DNA of 64,000 nt. It comes from a candidate division KSB1 bacterium (lineage in GTDB: Bacteria > Zhuqueibacterota > Zhuqueibacteria > Thermofontimicrobiales > Thermofontimicrobiaceae). Position 1 is the first letter of the stretch; each line of letters begins with the position of its first letter. This document shows, piece by piece, positions 38,308 to 46,489 of the stretch. The DNA lies in the NCBI GenBank assembly GCA_034506395.1, contig JAPDPQ010000008.1, positions 108,174 through 172,173 on the forward strand, read 5' to 3'. A program made the position numbers and the translations under genes. The notes under the pieces were generated by a model. The model did no database searches, was not told the origin of the DNA, and was given only the letters and a program-made list of their open reading frames with translations.

Positions 38308-40095
38308 ATGCAACCGTTCATGACGCTTGCCAAAAAGCAGGTTGTTTATTCGGCGTTTGTGATAATATTGTTTATGATTTTAATTGCGCGATTTTTTTAT
38401 TTGCAGATTTATAAACAGGAGCAATATTTCAAAGCTTCCGAGCGCAACAGGATCCGAGAGATTACAGTGGAACCCAATCGCGGATTGATGTTCGACCGCA
38501 ATGGGGAAGTTTTAGTTGACAATTACCCGTCTTATTCCGCTTATGCTATTCCCTTTGAGGTGAGAAAGGCGGATAGCGTCCTAAATTTGGCCGGTAGAAT
38601 TTTAGATATAAGCCCCGCCGAAATTCGCAGCATCATCGCACGTGAACGCAGCGGCCAGTTTACGCCCGTTAAGCTGAAACGACAAATCGATTTTAAGACC
38701 ATTAGCCTGATCGAAGAGCTTCGATTGGATCTGCCTGGAATTCTTTATCAGAACGAACCAAGGCGCTACTATCCTTCTGGAATTCGAGCACCACATCTAT
38801 TCGGCTATTTGGGGGAAGTAACCAAAAGCGAATTAAACCAACCTGAATATAAAAATTTTCGCCTCGGGGATATTGTTGGCAAAAAAGGATTGGAACGATA
38901 CTATGATTCGGAACTCAGAGGCCTTCGCGGTTATCAATATGTAGAGGTAGATGCTTATGGAAGAGAAATTAAGGCCCTCAAGGACAAGCCCGAGATTTTA
39001 CCAGTCCCAGGTCGAAATTTGCACCTGACCATTGATGCGCCGTTACAACGAATGTTAGAAGCTCGCATGGATTCATTACAAGGCGGCGCCGTGGTTGTGG
39101 ATTGCCATACCGGGGGTGTTCTGGCATTGGTCAGCAAGCCAGATTTTGATCCAGAAATTTTCACCAAACCTGTCCCAGTCGAAGTCTGGCATTCATTAAT
39201 TAATGATCCGAGAAAGCCGCTTTATGATCGCATGGTGCAAAGTCTTTACCCCCCTGGCTCCACCTATAAATTGGTCCTGGTCGCAGCGGCGCTTGAAACT
39301 GGCAGCATTACGCCAAGCTGGAAAGCATTTTGCCCCGGCTATACCTGGATGGGACGGCGACGATTTGATTGCTGGAACATTAATGGGCATGGAGAATCCG
39401 ATCTTTTACAAGCGATCGAGCAATCCTGCAATGTCTATTTTTATAAATTGGGGTTAAAAGTGGGGCTGGATCATTGGGCTCACTTTTCGCGGATTTTCTT
39501 GTTCGATAAGCCAACCGGGATTGATTTGATCAATGAAAGAGCTGGCTTGGTTCCAGATCGAGCTTACTTGGATCGGCAGTTTGGTAAGGATCAATGGCCC
39601 AAAGGGTTGATCTTTAACCTCGCGATCGGCCAGGGAGACCTGTTGGTAAGCCCATTACAAATGGCACGGTTAGCTATGATTATCGCTAATGAGGGGGTTT
39701 ATCGTCAGTTTCATATTTTGAATTATCTCGAAGATCCACTCACCAAAACGAAAAAACCAGCGCAGGTAGATTCCGTTCGGATCGTTGGAGTTTCCGCTGA
39801 GACGTTCAAAATTATCAAACAAGGCATGTATCGCGTATGTAATGGGGATCGAGGAACTGGTCGGGCGGCCAACTATCGCGATATAACGGTTGCTGGAAAA
39901 ACGGGCACAGCCCAAAATCCCCACGGCGATGATCATGCATGGTTTATCGGTTTTGCCCCATTCGAGGCACCTCAAATTGCTTTTTGTATCTTCGTCGAAA
40001 ATGGCGGCTCAGGCGGCAGGAATGCAGCACCTATCGCTCGTGAAATCATTAAGAACTATTTTTTCCGGGCTAAAACAAATGATGACAAAATTTGA
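38308..40095 (+). CDS. mrdA: Penicillin-binding protein 2 (elongation transpeptidase)
   Basis: A 595-residue class B PBP anchored by an N-terminal helix (about 12-33). The non-catalytic domain (PNRGLMFDRNG) is followed by the transpeptidase domain with SxxK at S318 (PPGSTYK), SxN at S373 (QSCN) and KTG at K531 (AGKTGTA), all intact. It cross-links lateral-wall peptidoglycan with RodA. ATG at 38308 is preferred over a TTG at 38293 directly behind the mreD stop. The 3' end overlaps rodA by 17 bases. Confidence 0.96.
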   Translation: MQPFMTLAKKQVVYSAFVIILFMILIARFFYLQIYKQEQYFKASERNRIREITVEPNRGLMFDRNGEVLVDNYPSYSAYAIPFEVRKADSVLNLAGRILDISPAEIRSIIARERSGQFTPVKLKRQIDFKTISLIEELRLDLPGILYQNEPRRYYPSGIRAPHLFGYLGEVTKSELNQPEYKNFRLGDIVGKKGLERYYDSELRGLRGYQYVEVDAYGREIKALKDKPEILPVPGRNLHLTIDAPLQRMLEARMDSLQGGAVVVDCHTGGVLALVSKPDFDPEIFTKPVPVEVWHSLINDPRKPLYDRMVQSLYPPGSTYKLVLVAAALETGSITPSWKAFCPGYTWMGRRRFDCWNINGHGESDLLQAIEQSCNVYFYKLGLKVGLDHWAHFSRIFLFDKPTGIDLINERAGLVPDRAYLDRQFGKDQWPKGLIFNLAIGQGDLLVSPLQMARLAMIIANEGVYRQFHILNYLEDPLTKTKKPAQVDSVRIVGVSAETFKIIKQGMYRVCNGDRGTGRAANYRDITVAGKTGTAQNPHGDDHAWFIGFAPFEAPQIAFCIFVENGGSGGRNAAPIAREIIKNYFFRAKTNDDKI

Positions 40096-41311
40096 GGACA
40101 TTAAAGTATCAAATGCAGATTATGCGTTTTTTTTAGCAGTGTTGCTGCTTTGTATCATTGGTTTGATAGCCATATATAGTGCTTCCTACCAAGCGGAGTC
40201 CCCAGCACTTAAAGATAACTTCGCCAAGCAACTCGTTTGGTTAATGTTAGGCCTGATTCTCATGGGAATTATTATTATTCTCCCGGTTCGCTTTTTCTGG
40301 TCTTTAGCTTATGTCCTGTATTTTTTAACAATATTTCTACTCATCCTTACGCTGGTAATTAACCGCGGAAATCCAGTCGCACGATGGCTACCGATCGGAT
40401 CGTTCCAATTTCAACCATCTGAGCTCGCCAAAATTAGCGTGGTTATTTTTCTCGCACGATACCTTGCTGAGGAAAAACGCGACCTCAACAAATTTAAGGA
40501 CATCCTTATCGCCTTTGTCATCGTGTTAGTCCCCGCGCTGTTGATTGTCAATCAGCCAGACTTAGGAACTTCGCTCGTCTTTTTCGCGATTGTCCTGCCA
40601 ATTTTATTTTGGGCTGGACTGCCCAGTTTCTACCTTTTTATTATACTCACCCCTTTCATCACGATGATTTCATCATTTAACTTTTATACATATTTTTTAG
40701 CAATGGCGCTCATCATTGTGGTTCTATTGCTATTTAAACGAAAGATTTTGCTTTCAAGTCTTGTGATTATAGCAAACATCGTAATGGGTATTATAACGCC
40801 AATGCTATGGAATCAAATGCGAGAATATCAGCGGCATCGAATCCTCACCTTTCTGGGATTAGAGATGGATCCAAAAGGATTGAGCTATCAGGTGATTCAA
40901 TCTAAAGTAGCGATCGGATCTGGTGGATTTTGGGGAAAGGGGATTCTCAAAGGTACTCAAACCCAACTACGATTTTTGCCTGAGCAACACACAGATTTCG
41001 TATTCTCAGTAGTGGGTGAAGAGCTTGGATTCATCGGCAGTAGCATAGTACTAATATTGTTTTTATTTCTTCTCTTGCGGGCAATCTATATTGCTGCAAA
41101 GGTGCGAAATAAATTTTCAGGGCTCATGGTCATTGGCGCTACCGCTGTACTGGGATTTCACATTATCATCAATATTGGTATGACCGTGGGAATGATGCCA
41201 GTGACAGGCCTGCCTCTTCCTTTTTTAAGCTATGGGGGGTCTTTTTTATTGGTATCCATGAGTTTTGTCGGGATAATCATAAACGCTTCAATCCGAAGGT
41301 TCAGATATTAG
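40079..41311 (+). CDS. rodA: Rod shape-determining SEDS protein RodA
   Basis: A 410-residue peptidoglycan glycosyltransferase of the SEDS family, partner of PBP2. About ten membrane helices. Conserved features include PVARWLPIGSFQFQPSELAK, the QPDLGTSLV region with its aspartate, GKGILKGTQTQLRFLPEQHTDF, and GLPLPFLSYGGS near the C-terminus. ATG at 40079 (or 40082) lies inside the mrdA end, implying translational coupling. RodA rather than FtsW is indicated by the mre neighbourhood. The following gap to 41553 holds a promoter and no gene. Confidence 0.95.
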   Translation: MMTKFEDIKVSNADYAFFLAVLLLCIIGLIAIYSASYQAESPALKDNFAKQLVWLMLGLILMGIIIILPVRFFWSLAYVLYFLTIFLLILTLVINRGNPVARWLPIGSFQFQPSELAKISVVIFLARYLAEEKRDLNKFKDILIAFVIVLVPALLIVNQPDLGTSLVFFAIVLPILFWAGLPSFYLFIILTPFITMISSFNFYTYFLAMALIIVVLLLFKRKILLSSLVIIANIVMGIITPMLWNQMREYQRHRILTFLGLEMDPKGLSYQVIQSKVAIGSGGFWGKGILKGTQTQLRFLPEQHTDFVFSVVGEELGFIGSSIVLILFLFLLLRAIYIAAKVRNKFSGLMVIGATAVLGFHIIINIGMTVGMMPVTGLPLPFLSYGGSFLLVSMSFVGIIINASIRRFRY

Positions 41312-41474
41312 ATCGTGATAGTTGAAATTAGAGGTTCGATCGAAATCGATCGGCAAAAGGTTCTCCGTAGTGCTTTAATCCCATTATTTAGCCTAAGACG
41401 CATGGCAATAGTTACAAACAAGCCTTTGAGACGAGAAATTTAGTGATATAATTTCAAAAAATAAAAAAAATTGC

Positions 41475-41503
41475 TTGACTTTTTAAATAAAGTTTGATAA
41501 ATT
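41475..41503 (+). promoter_or_regulatory. Sigma-70-like promoter of the outer-membrane protein gene
   Basis: TTGACT (41475-41480), a 17-base spacer and TAAATT (41498-41503), in a very AT-rich stretch 51 bases before the TTG start. Confidence 0.55.
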
Positions 41504-41553
41504 TTTATAAATAATTTCCACAAACACCTTCATTTAGAAAAAGGAGAATAATT

Positions 41554-42726
41554 TTGATCACGAAAACGTCCTTTCTTCGGCTTGTCGCCGTTTTGATCTT
41601 GCTATTCACATCAACAATTGCGCAAGGGGGGAGTGAACAAACAAATTTTGGGATCGGCTTAAAAGCTGGAGCAAATCGATTGGAAGGGGATTGGCGGAAT
41701 CCCTCCCTCAAACCGATGATCTATGGTCAGTTGATTTATAATTTGTTCGATTATCTGGCTATTTGTGCAGAAGGCGGATATTCAAAGGTCGGTACCAAAG
41801 ATAATACGGCGATTGAAACCATCCTCATCCCCTATGAAGGTCATTTGATGTTCTCCTTTTACCCGCTGGGCAGAGTTAATCCCTATGTGATTCTTGGCGG
41901 TGGAGGAGTTTTTTGGAATTACACCGAAAATGGACAAACGAAAGTCGACCCCAATACCGGGAAATATTTCAAAGGATATGATTCGTTCATCAAAAGTGGT
42001 GGTGGCCTAGAAATCGCCCTTAATCGAGCTCGGAGCTTTTATTTAAATCTCGGAGCTACCTATAGACTTTCATTCACCGATTGGTTAGATATCAACAAAT
42101 CTGGGAATGAAAATGATGGCGTTATTGATGTCCATGGTGGCCTCACTTTTTATTTTCGAACCAATTCTCGGGGTGATCGGGATAATGATGGGGTTCCTGA
42201 CGAATTAGATTTGAAGCCAGAGATAAAGGAAGATCCAGATGGATATATGGATCATGATGGCAAACCTGAGGGTATCCCTCCAATTAGCATTCCAAAGAGC
42301 TCTGGTAGTGATGAAGAGAGCGATCGTCAGCCTCCTGTGGTCATTCATTCGCCAGTCAAACGAGTAGAAAGTGGAAGAGACATTCGAATTCGAGCCGATA
42401 TCTATGAAGATCGAAAGCTGAAAGTCGCATCGATTTTATATCGACCTGTGGGATCGGATCAATGGAAGGTGGGTCAGCTATTGAACGTAGGGGGAACTCT
42501 GTATGAGGGTGTCATACCTGGGAGAAGTGTCCAAAAACAGGGTGTAGAATATTGTGTCATTGCCGTGGATGAGGCAATTAGCGGGGTTGGTTATAGTGGA
42601 TTACCGAAAATCCCAAATCGCGTTGAAGTTTTGGGACATCCGAAATTCTGGCGGATTGTTGCTGGATCGGCCGCGTTAATCGGTTGGGGGGCATCTGGCT
42701 ATTACATTTTAAAAAAACAAAAGTAG
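41554..42726 (+). CDS. Outer-membrane beta-barrel protein with calcium-binding type-3 repeat
   Basis: A 390-residue exported protein. After a signal peptide (residues 1-24) comes a beta-barrel-like domain (about 30-205) with alternating hydrophobic strands. An aspartate-rich thrombospondin type-3-like segment (RDNDGVPDELDLKPE, DPDGYMDHDGKPEG) follows at about 208-240, then an immunoglobulin-like C-terminal domain and a final hydrophobic segment (FWRIVAGSAALIGWGASGYYIL). The start is TTG at 41554 with AAGGAG seven bases upstream. An OmpA-like peptidoglycan-binding domain, usual after such repeats, is absent. A CpoB-like lipoprotein gene follows after 27 bases. Confidence 0.8.
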   Translation: MITKTSFLRLVAVLILLFTSTIAQGGSEQTNFGIGLKAGANRLEGDWRNPSLKPMIYGQLIYNLFDYLAICAEGGYSKVGTKDNTAIETILIPYEGHLMFSFYPLGRVNPYVILGGGGVFWNYTENGQTKVDPNTGKYFKGYDSFIKSGGGLEIALNRARSFYLNLGATYRLSFTDWLDINKSGNENDGVIDVHGGLTFYFRTNSRGDRDNDGVPDELDLKPEIKEDPDGYMDHDGKPEGIPPISIPKSSGSDEESDRQPPVVIHSPVKRVESGRDIRIRADIYEDRKLKVASILYRPVGSDQWKVGQLLNVGGTLYEGVIPGRSVQKQGVEYCVIAVDEAISGVGYSGLPKIPNRVEVLGHPKFWRIVAGSAALIGWGASGYYILKKQK

Positions 42727-42753
42727 CTTAAATTTTTCTTTGAGGGGAAAAAT

Positions 42754-43557
42754 ATGAGATCAAAACATCTGGCAAGCATCATATGCAGCCTGAGCTTGCT
42801 GGTCCTGATCTTTGCTGGGTGTGCAACCACCAAACAGGAGAGCACTGTTCAAGGCCAGCCCGCGGGGTCAGAATTGGATCAGATCTTAGGCGCTTCAGAG
42901 GAGGGGCAAAAACAAGAGGCAGCAGATGAAGCGGAAGTGCTTCGGCTGCTGGGTATTGCTAAGGAAAAAGCAGAACCAGAACCGGCTCCGCAACCGACAA
43001 GCACCGATGATCAATTGAAGAAGGATATTGCAGAACTCGAGCGCAGGTTAGCTGAAAAAGATGCTGAAATCGCCCGACTCAAATCCGATCTTGAAGCCGC
43101 CAAGGAAGAAAAGACAAGCAAAATCGAATCGAGCAGCGAGAGACAGCCTTCGGTAGCCACAAAAACGGAGATATCAACAACTTTTACTGGCGATCTGCGC
43201 CAAGATTATCAGAACGCATTGTCAGAATACTATAACCGCAATTATAAGTTGGCGATCCAGTTATTCGAAGAATTATTAGCTCGGTATCCGAATACCTCTT
43301 TGTCTGATAACTGTCGCTATTGGATCGGAGAGAGCTACTACGCTTTGGGTAACTTTAATCAAGCGATCATCGAGTTTACCAAGGTATTCTCGTTCGCCAA
43401 TTCCAACAAGCTGGACGATGCTCAGCTCAAATTGGGCCTATGCTATCTAAGATTAGGCGATCGAGAACGCGCGCGACAAGAATTCGAACGGCTGATAAGT
43501 GACTACCCCAACAGCGAATATGTAACTAAAGCCCAACAATATCTATCCAAGCTATAG
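42754..43557 (+). CDS. YbgF/CpoB-like TPR lipoprotein
   Basis: A 267-residue lipoprotein with lipobox FAGC (Cys at about residue 23). A coiled coil follows (ELERRLAEKDAEIARLKSDL, about 91-120), then three C-terminal TPR-type repeats (AIQLFEELLARYPNT, GEYY-type and AIIEFTKVF, ARQEFERLISDYPNS). This matches the YbgF/CpoB periplasmic protein that links outer-membrane constriction with peptidoglycan synthesis, although no tol-pal genes are adjacent. A generic TPR lipoprotein is the alternative. ATG at 42754 follows GAGGGG; a terminator ends the unit. Confidence 0.83.
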   Translation: MRSKHLASIICSLSLLVLIFAGCATTKQESTVQGQPAGSELDQILGASEEGQKQEAADEAEVLRLLGIAKEKAEPEPAPQPTSTDDQLKKDIAELERRLAEKDAEIARLKSDLEAAKEEKTSKIESSSERQPSVATKTEISTTFTGDLRQDYQNALSEYYNRNYKLAIQLFEELLARYPNTSLSDNCRYWIGESYYALGNFNQAIIEFTKVFSFANSNKLDDAQLKLGLCYLRLGDRERARQEFERLISDYPNSEYVTKAQQYLSKL

Positions 43558-43587
43558 CCATCGGATCATTGGTTATCTTTCTCATTT

Positions 43588-43627
43588 AGGTCGAAAGGTA
43601 TAAGGCCGAGATCCTTTCGACCTTTTA
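43588..43627 (+). terminator. Terminator after the CpoB-like gene
   Basis: AGGTCGAAAGG pairs with CCTTTCGACCT (11 base pairs, 14-base loop), followed by TTTATTT. The rest of the gap to 43829 shows no gene. Confidence 0.85.
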
Positions 43628-43829
43628 TTTATAATGCCGTTCTTAATGGGAGGACATTTTGTCGATCCGCTTTGCACGATCGGGATAATATTTCATTTAT
43701 TTATTCGGATGTGCCATTTATCCAGCGATGGATTTCATAATTCCGCATGATGAAAAATGTAATCTACTGGCATTAATGTGTGGATTTAAGCAAAAATTAA
43801 GTTATTCTCGACTCATCCTGTAGACAATT

Positions 43830-45308
43830 ATGCAAGGAACATTTAAAATTCTTTACGCTGCTGCTGAGATTGCTCCGTTTGTGAAGACCACCGCTATGGC
43901 AGAAGCGGCGAATTCGCTTGCCCGAGCATTAAAGGATTTTGGACATGACATCAGGCTTTTTATTCCAAAATACAGCGTAATAAATGACCGAAAATACACG
44001 ATCCGCGAGGTCATTCGTTTGAAAGCGATTAAGGTAGCGATGGGGGATAAAGTCAGCTATGTGGATGTAAAGTCGGCTTTTCTACCGAACTCAAAAGTTC
44101 AAGTATACTTTGTCGAGAATAAAGATTTTTTTGATCGCCCCGATCCATTCATTGATCCAGAGACAGGCCAACCCTATTCTGATAATGCCGAACGCTTCAG
44201 CTTTTTTTGCAATGCTATTTTCGTCATACTTACAAAATTGCACTGGCAGCCCGATATCATTCACTGCAATGATTGGCACACTGCATTGATACCTTATTTG
44301 CTGAAATATATTTATGAAAAGGATCCATTTTATTCCAAAATAAAGACGTTGCTAAGCATTCATGACCTTTCTGCTCAAGGGGTCTTTAATGCTGAAGTTC
44401 TGCCTTCCATTGGATTCCCGCAAGAAATATTTACTCCCAATAGCCCATTTGAACATAATGGAAAGGTTAATTTGCTAAAAGCTGGTTTGCTGAGCGCCGA
44501 CTTTATTAATACCACCAGTAAAATCTATGCCAAACAGATCCAAACATCAATGGAAGCGAGTTTCGGTCTTCAGGATACGTTTCGTATTCGGGCTAAAAAC
44601 ATAGTTGGAATACCCAGCGGAGCGAATTACTCCGTCTGGAACCCCGAAACCGATCCGCTAATTCCATATCAATTTTCCAAGAAAGATTTTCGTGGCAAGC
44701 TGCAAAATAAGGAACATCTTTTGGCAGCATTGGGGATGCCATTTAAACAGGAATTGCCGCTTATTGGAATTCCATTGCAAAATCTATCTCAAGATGCCCA
44801 AACGACAATTGTAGCTGCTTTGAATGAGATTATTCAGCTCAATGTTCAACTGCTTCTCTATGGGGGAGGAAGTACCAGCCTTCAAAAATCATTGCAATCA
44901 GTGGTGAAGAAAAATCCGCAAAAAATCGCTTTCCAATTTCAATATGATGAAGCTTTTGAGCATCTGGTGGTGGCAGGATGTGATTTATTTTTTAATCCAT
45001 GCAAGATTGAGCCGTGTGGATCGATTGATATTTATTGCCTGAAATATGGAACGATTCCGATTGTCCATGAATCTATTGGGGTGATGGATCTGATCAAAAG
45101 CTACGATGCAACGATGAACAAAGGTAATTGTTTTACTTATTCGGATTATTCGGTTCCATCGATGATGCAGGCTGTGATCGCAGCAATAAATTTATTTAAA
45201 GACGATGCGAATTGGCGAAAATTGATGGACCGAAACATGCGATTGAATTTTTCATGGGAATTAGCAGCAGAAAATTATCAGAAGCTATATGAAAAGATCA
45301 TTAATTAA
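43830..45308 (+). CDS. Glycogen synthase-like GT5 protein, probably catalytically altered
   Basis: A 492-residue protein with the fold order and length of bacterial glycogen/starch synthase (GT5, GT-B fold). AAAEIAPFVK opens the N-domain, HCNDWHTALIP (H145-H150) and SIHDLSAQGVF follow, and E394 lies in IEPCGS. Key positions differ: the KTGGL substrate loop reads KTTAM (residues 19-23), and the VSRLTxQKG motif, whose Arg and Lys bind the nucleotide diphosphate, reads GIPLQNLSQDA (313-323). The normal TGGL near the C-terminus reads SIGV. It is probably not an active ADP-glucose-dependent synthase. It lies just upstream of the exopolysaccharide region. Confidence 0.78.
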   Translation: MQGTFKILYAAAEIAPFVKTTAMAEAANSLARALKDFGHDIRLFIPKYSVINDRKYTIREVIRLKAIKVAMGDKVSYVDVKSAFLPNSKVQVYFVENKDFFDRPDPFIDPETGQPYSDNAERFSFFCNAIFVILTKLHWQPDIIHCNDWHTALIPYLLKYIYEKDPFYSKIKTLLSIHDLSAQGVFNAEVLPSIGFPQEIFTPNSPFEHNGKVNLLKAGLLSADFINTTSKIYAKQIQTSMEASFGLQDTFRIRAKNIVGIPSGANYSVWNPETDPLIPYQFSKKDFRGKLQNKEHLLAALGMPFKQELPLIGIPLQNLSQDAQTTIVAALNEIIQLNVQLLLYGGGSTSLQKSLQSVVKKNPQKIAFQFQYDEAFEHLVVAGCDLFFNPCKIEPCGSIDIYCLKYGTIPIVHESIGVMDLIKSYDATMNKGNCFTYSDYSVPSMMQAVIAAINLFKDDANWRKLMDRNMRLNFSWELAAENYQKLYEKIIN

Positions 45309-45517
45309 ACTCCAATGCCGCTCAGATAGCAGAAATCATCGAAAAATTTTACATTGTTGAAATTGACTAACTACATAGAAAATCTTCTATTTATTTTGTT
45401 TCATATTGTGACATTGTTTCCATTCAAAACACGAAAAAACCTTTTTAATCCCCAAAGCAAATACAAAGCTTGCCTAATTAATTAGCAGATAGCGATCCCC
45501 TTCATGCCGGTTCACAA

Positions 45518-45534
45518 TGGCATTGAATTTGCAT
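45518..45534 (+). promoter_or_regulatory. Sigma-54-type promoter (-24/-12)
   Basis: TGGCAT, five bases, TTGCAT: the -24 GG and -12 GC are invariant and correctly spaced. The predicted start is near 45545, ahead of the STAS regulator and the exopolysaccharide series. The upstream gap (45309-45517) is AT-rich and could hold an activator site, but I see no clear inverted repeat. Confidence 0.65.
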
Positions 45535-45560
45535 CAAGGAAATCGAAGAAAGGGAAATTC

Positions 45561-45629
45561 ATGGAAGATGCAAGGGGAGGATTGCTATCGATTGTAGATT
45601 GCAATATTCAAAAAGTGGATCAGCTATAA
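45561..45629 (+). CDS. 22-codon micro-ORF abutting the STAS gene
   Basis: ATG at 45561, preceded by AAAGGGAAA, encodes MEDARGGLLSIVDCNIQKVD plus two residues and stops with TAA at 45627-45629. The next base begins the STAS gene ATG, in the same reading frame. It may be a leader peptide that couples translation, or the N-terminus of a longer protein cut off by a nonsense change. Only its position and ribosome site support it. Confidence 0.4.
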   Translation: MEDARGGLLSIVDCNIQKVDQL

Positions 45630-46352
45630 ATGCAGGGAATAGAGCTCAATCTAAACAAGATTGGCACGAGGGGGGACATTGCGCTATTACGGATCAAAGG
45701 CTATATTGATACGACGACCTCGAGCGAGGTTTCAGGGAAATTAAGTGAAATCATTCGCAGCGGCTGCTTTCAATTAATCATTGATATGGGGGGCGTCAAT
45801 TACGTGAGCAGTGCCGGATGGGGAGTGTTTGTGGGAGAAATTCGGAACATCCGGGAGCATGGGGGGGATCTAAAGATTGTTCAAATGATGCCCGATGTCT
45901 TTGAAGTGTTTGAGATGCTCGAATTCAACAGAATTCTTGATTATTACGAAACCATAGAAGAAGCAGTCAACGATTTTGACATCAGCATTGGTCTTGACAT
46001 TACGCAGAATTGGCAATTGCGGCAACCTGAAGTCTCAGCAGATGCAGTTTCTGTATCTATCCCATCACCCAAATCGATGGTAAAGCCTGCCATCCAGAAA
46101 GGCGAGCAGAAAGTGCATCCGAGGGCCCTCTTTAGTAAGCCAAAAATCGATGAGGCTACATTGCCGTTAGTCGAGAAAATCAAAATACTGGTCATTGAGA
46201 ATCCGAATGACGGTGCCTGGGAGATCAAAAAGAAATTGAATACCCAGCGATTTGGGAATGTTTCGGTTGGCTATTTCAAAATTCGTGATATTCTCAAAAA
46301 ATATAACTTGGAAACCAAAGAAAAAAGGTATCGATTCTATCGCTCACGTTAA
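45630..46352 (+). CDS. STAS-domain regulator with C-terminal DNA-binding-like region
   Basis: A 240-residue protein. Residues 1-112 form a STAS domain with the phosphorylatable site in NYVSSAGWGVFV and the typical GGDLKIVQM. A proline- and serine-rich linker (about 130-175) leads to a C-terminal region (VEKIKILVIENPNDGAWEIKKKL, then RDILKKYNL) that resembles a short winged-helix or helix-turn-helix. That would join an anti-sigma-antagonist module to DNA binding. ATG at 45630 has no good ribosome site and directly follows the micro-ORF stop. It sits between a sigma-54 promoter and the polysaccharide export gene, so it probably regulates capsule genes. Confidence 0.75.
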   Translation: MQGIELNLNKIGTRGDIALLRIKGYIDTTTSSEVSGKLSEIIRSGCFQLIIDMGGVNYVSSAGWGVFVGEIRNIREHGGDLKIVQMMPDVFEVFEMLEFNRILDYYETIEEAVNDFDISIGLDITQNWQLRQPEVSADAVSVSIPSPKSMVKPAIQKGEQKVHPRALFSKPKIDEATLPLVEKIKILVIENPNDGAWEIKKKLNTQRFGNVSVGYFKIRDILKKYNLETKEKRYRFYRSR

Positions 46353-46406
46353 ATAAATCTTGCTGAGTGGTGCTGGAAGACCGGGTTCAGATCGCCATTT
46401 GTTGTG

Positions 46407-46451
46407 AAGCCCCTGCATATGCAATCGCACTGGTTACAGGGGCTTTGTTTT
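46407..46451 (+). terminator. Terminator or attenuator between STAS regulator and export gene
   Basis: AAGCCCCTG pairs with CAGGGGCTT across a 21-base loop, followed by TGTTTTG. It would partly insulate the downstream exopolysaccharide genes from the regulator's transcript. Confidence 0.6.
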
Positions 46452-46489
46452 GTCTTTCCCAAAACTTAAAATAATTGAGAGGTGGAGAA

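Noticed and set aside
45363..45391. TTGACT-N17-TCTATT upstream of the sigma-54 site
   Set aside because: The -10 is weak and it lies about 240 bases before the gene; the sigma-54 match is better placed.
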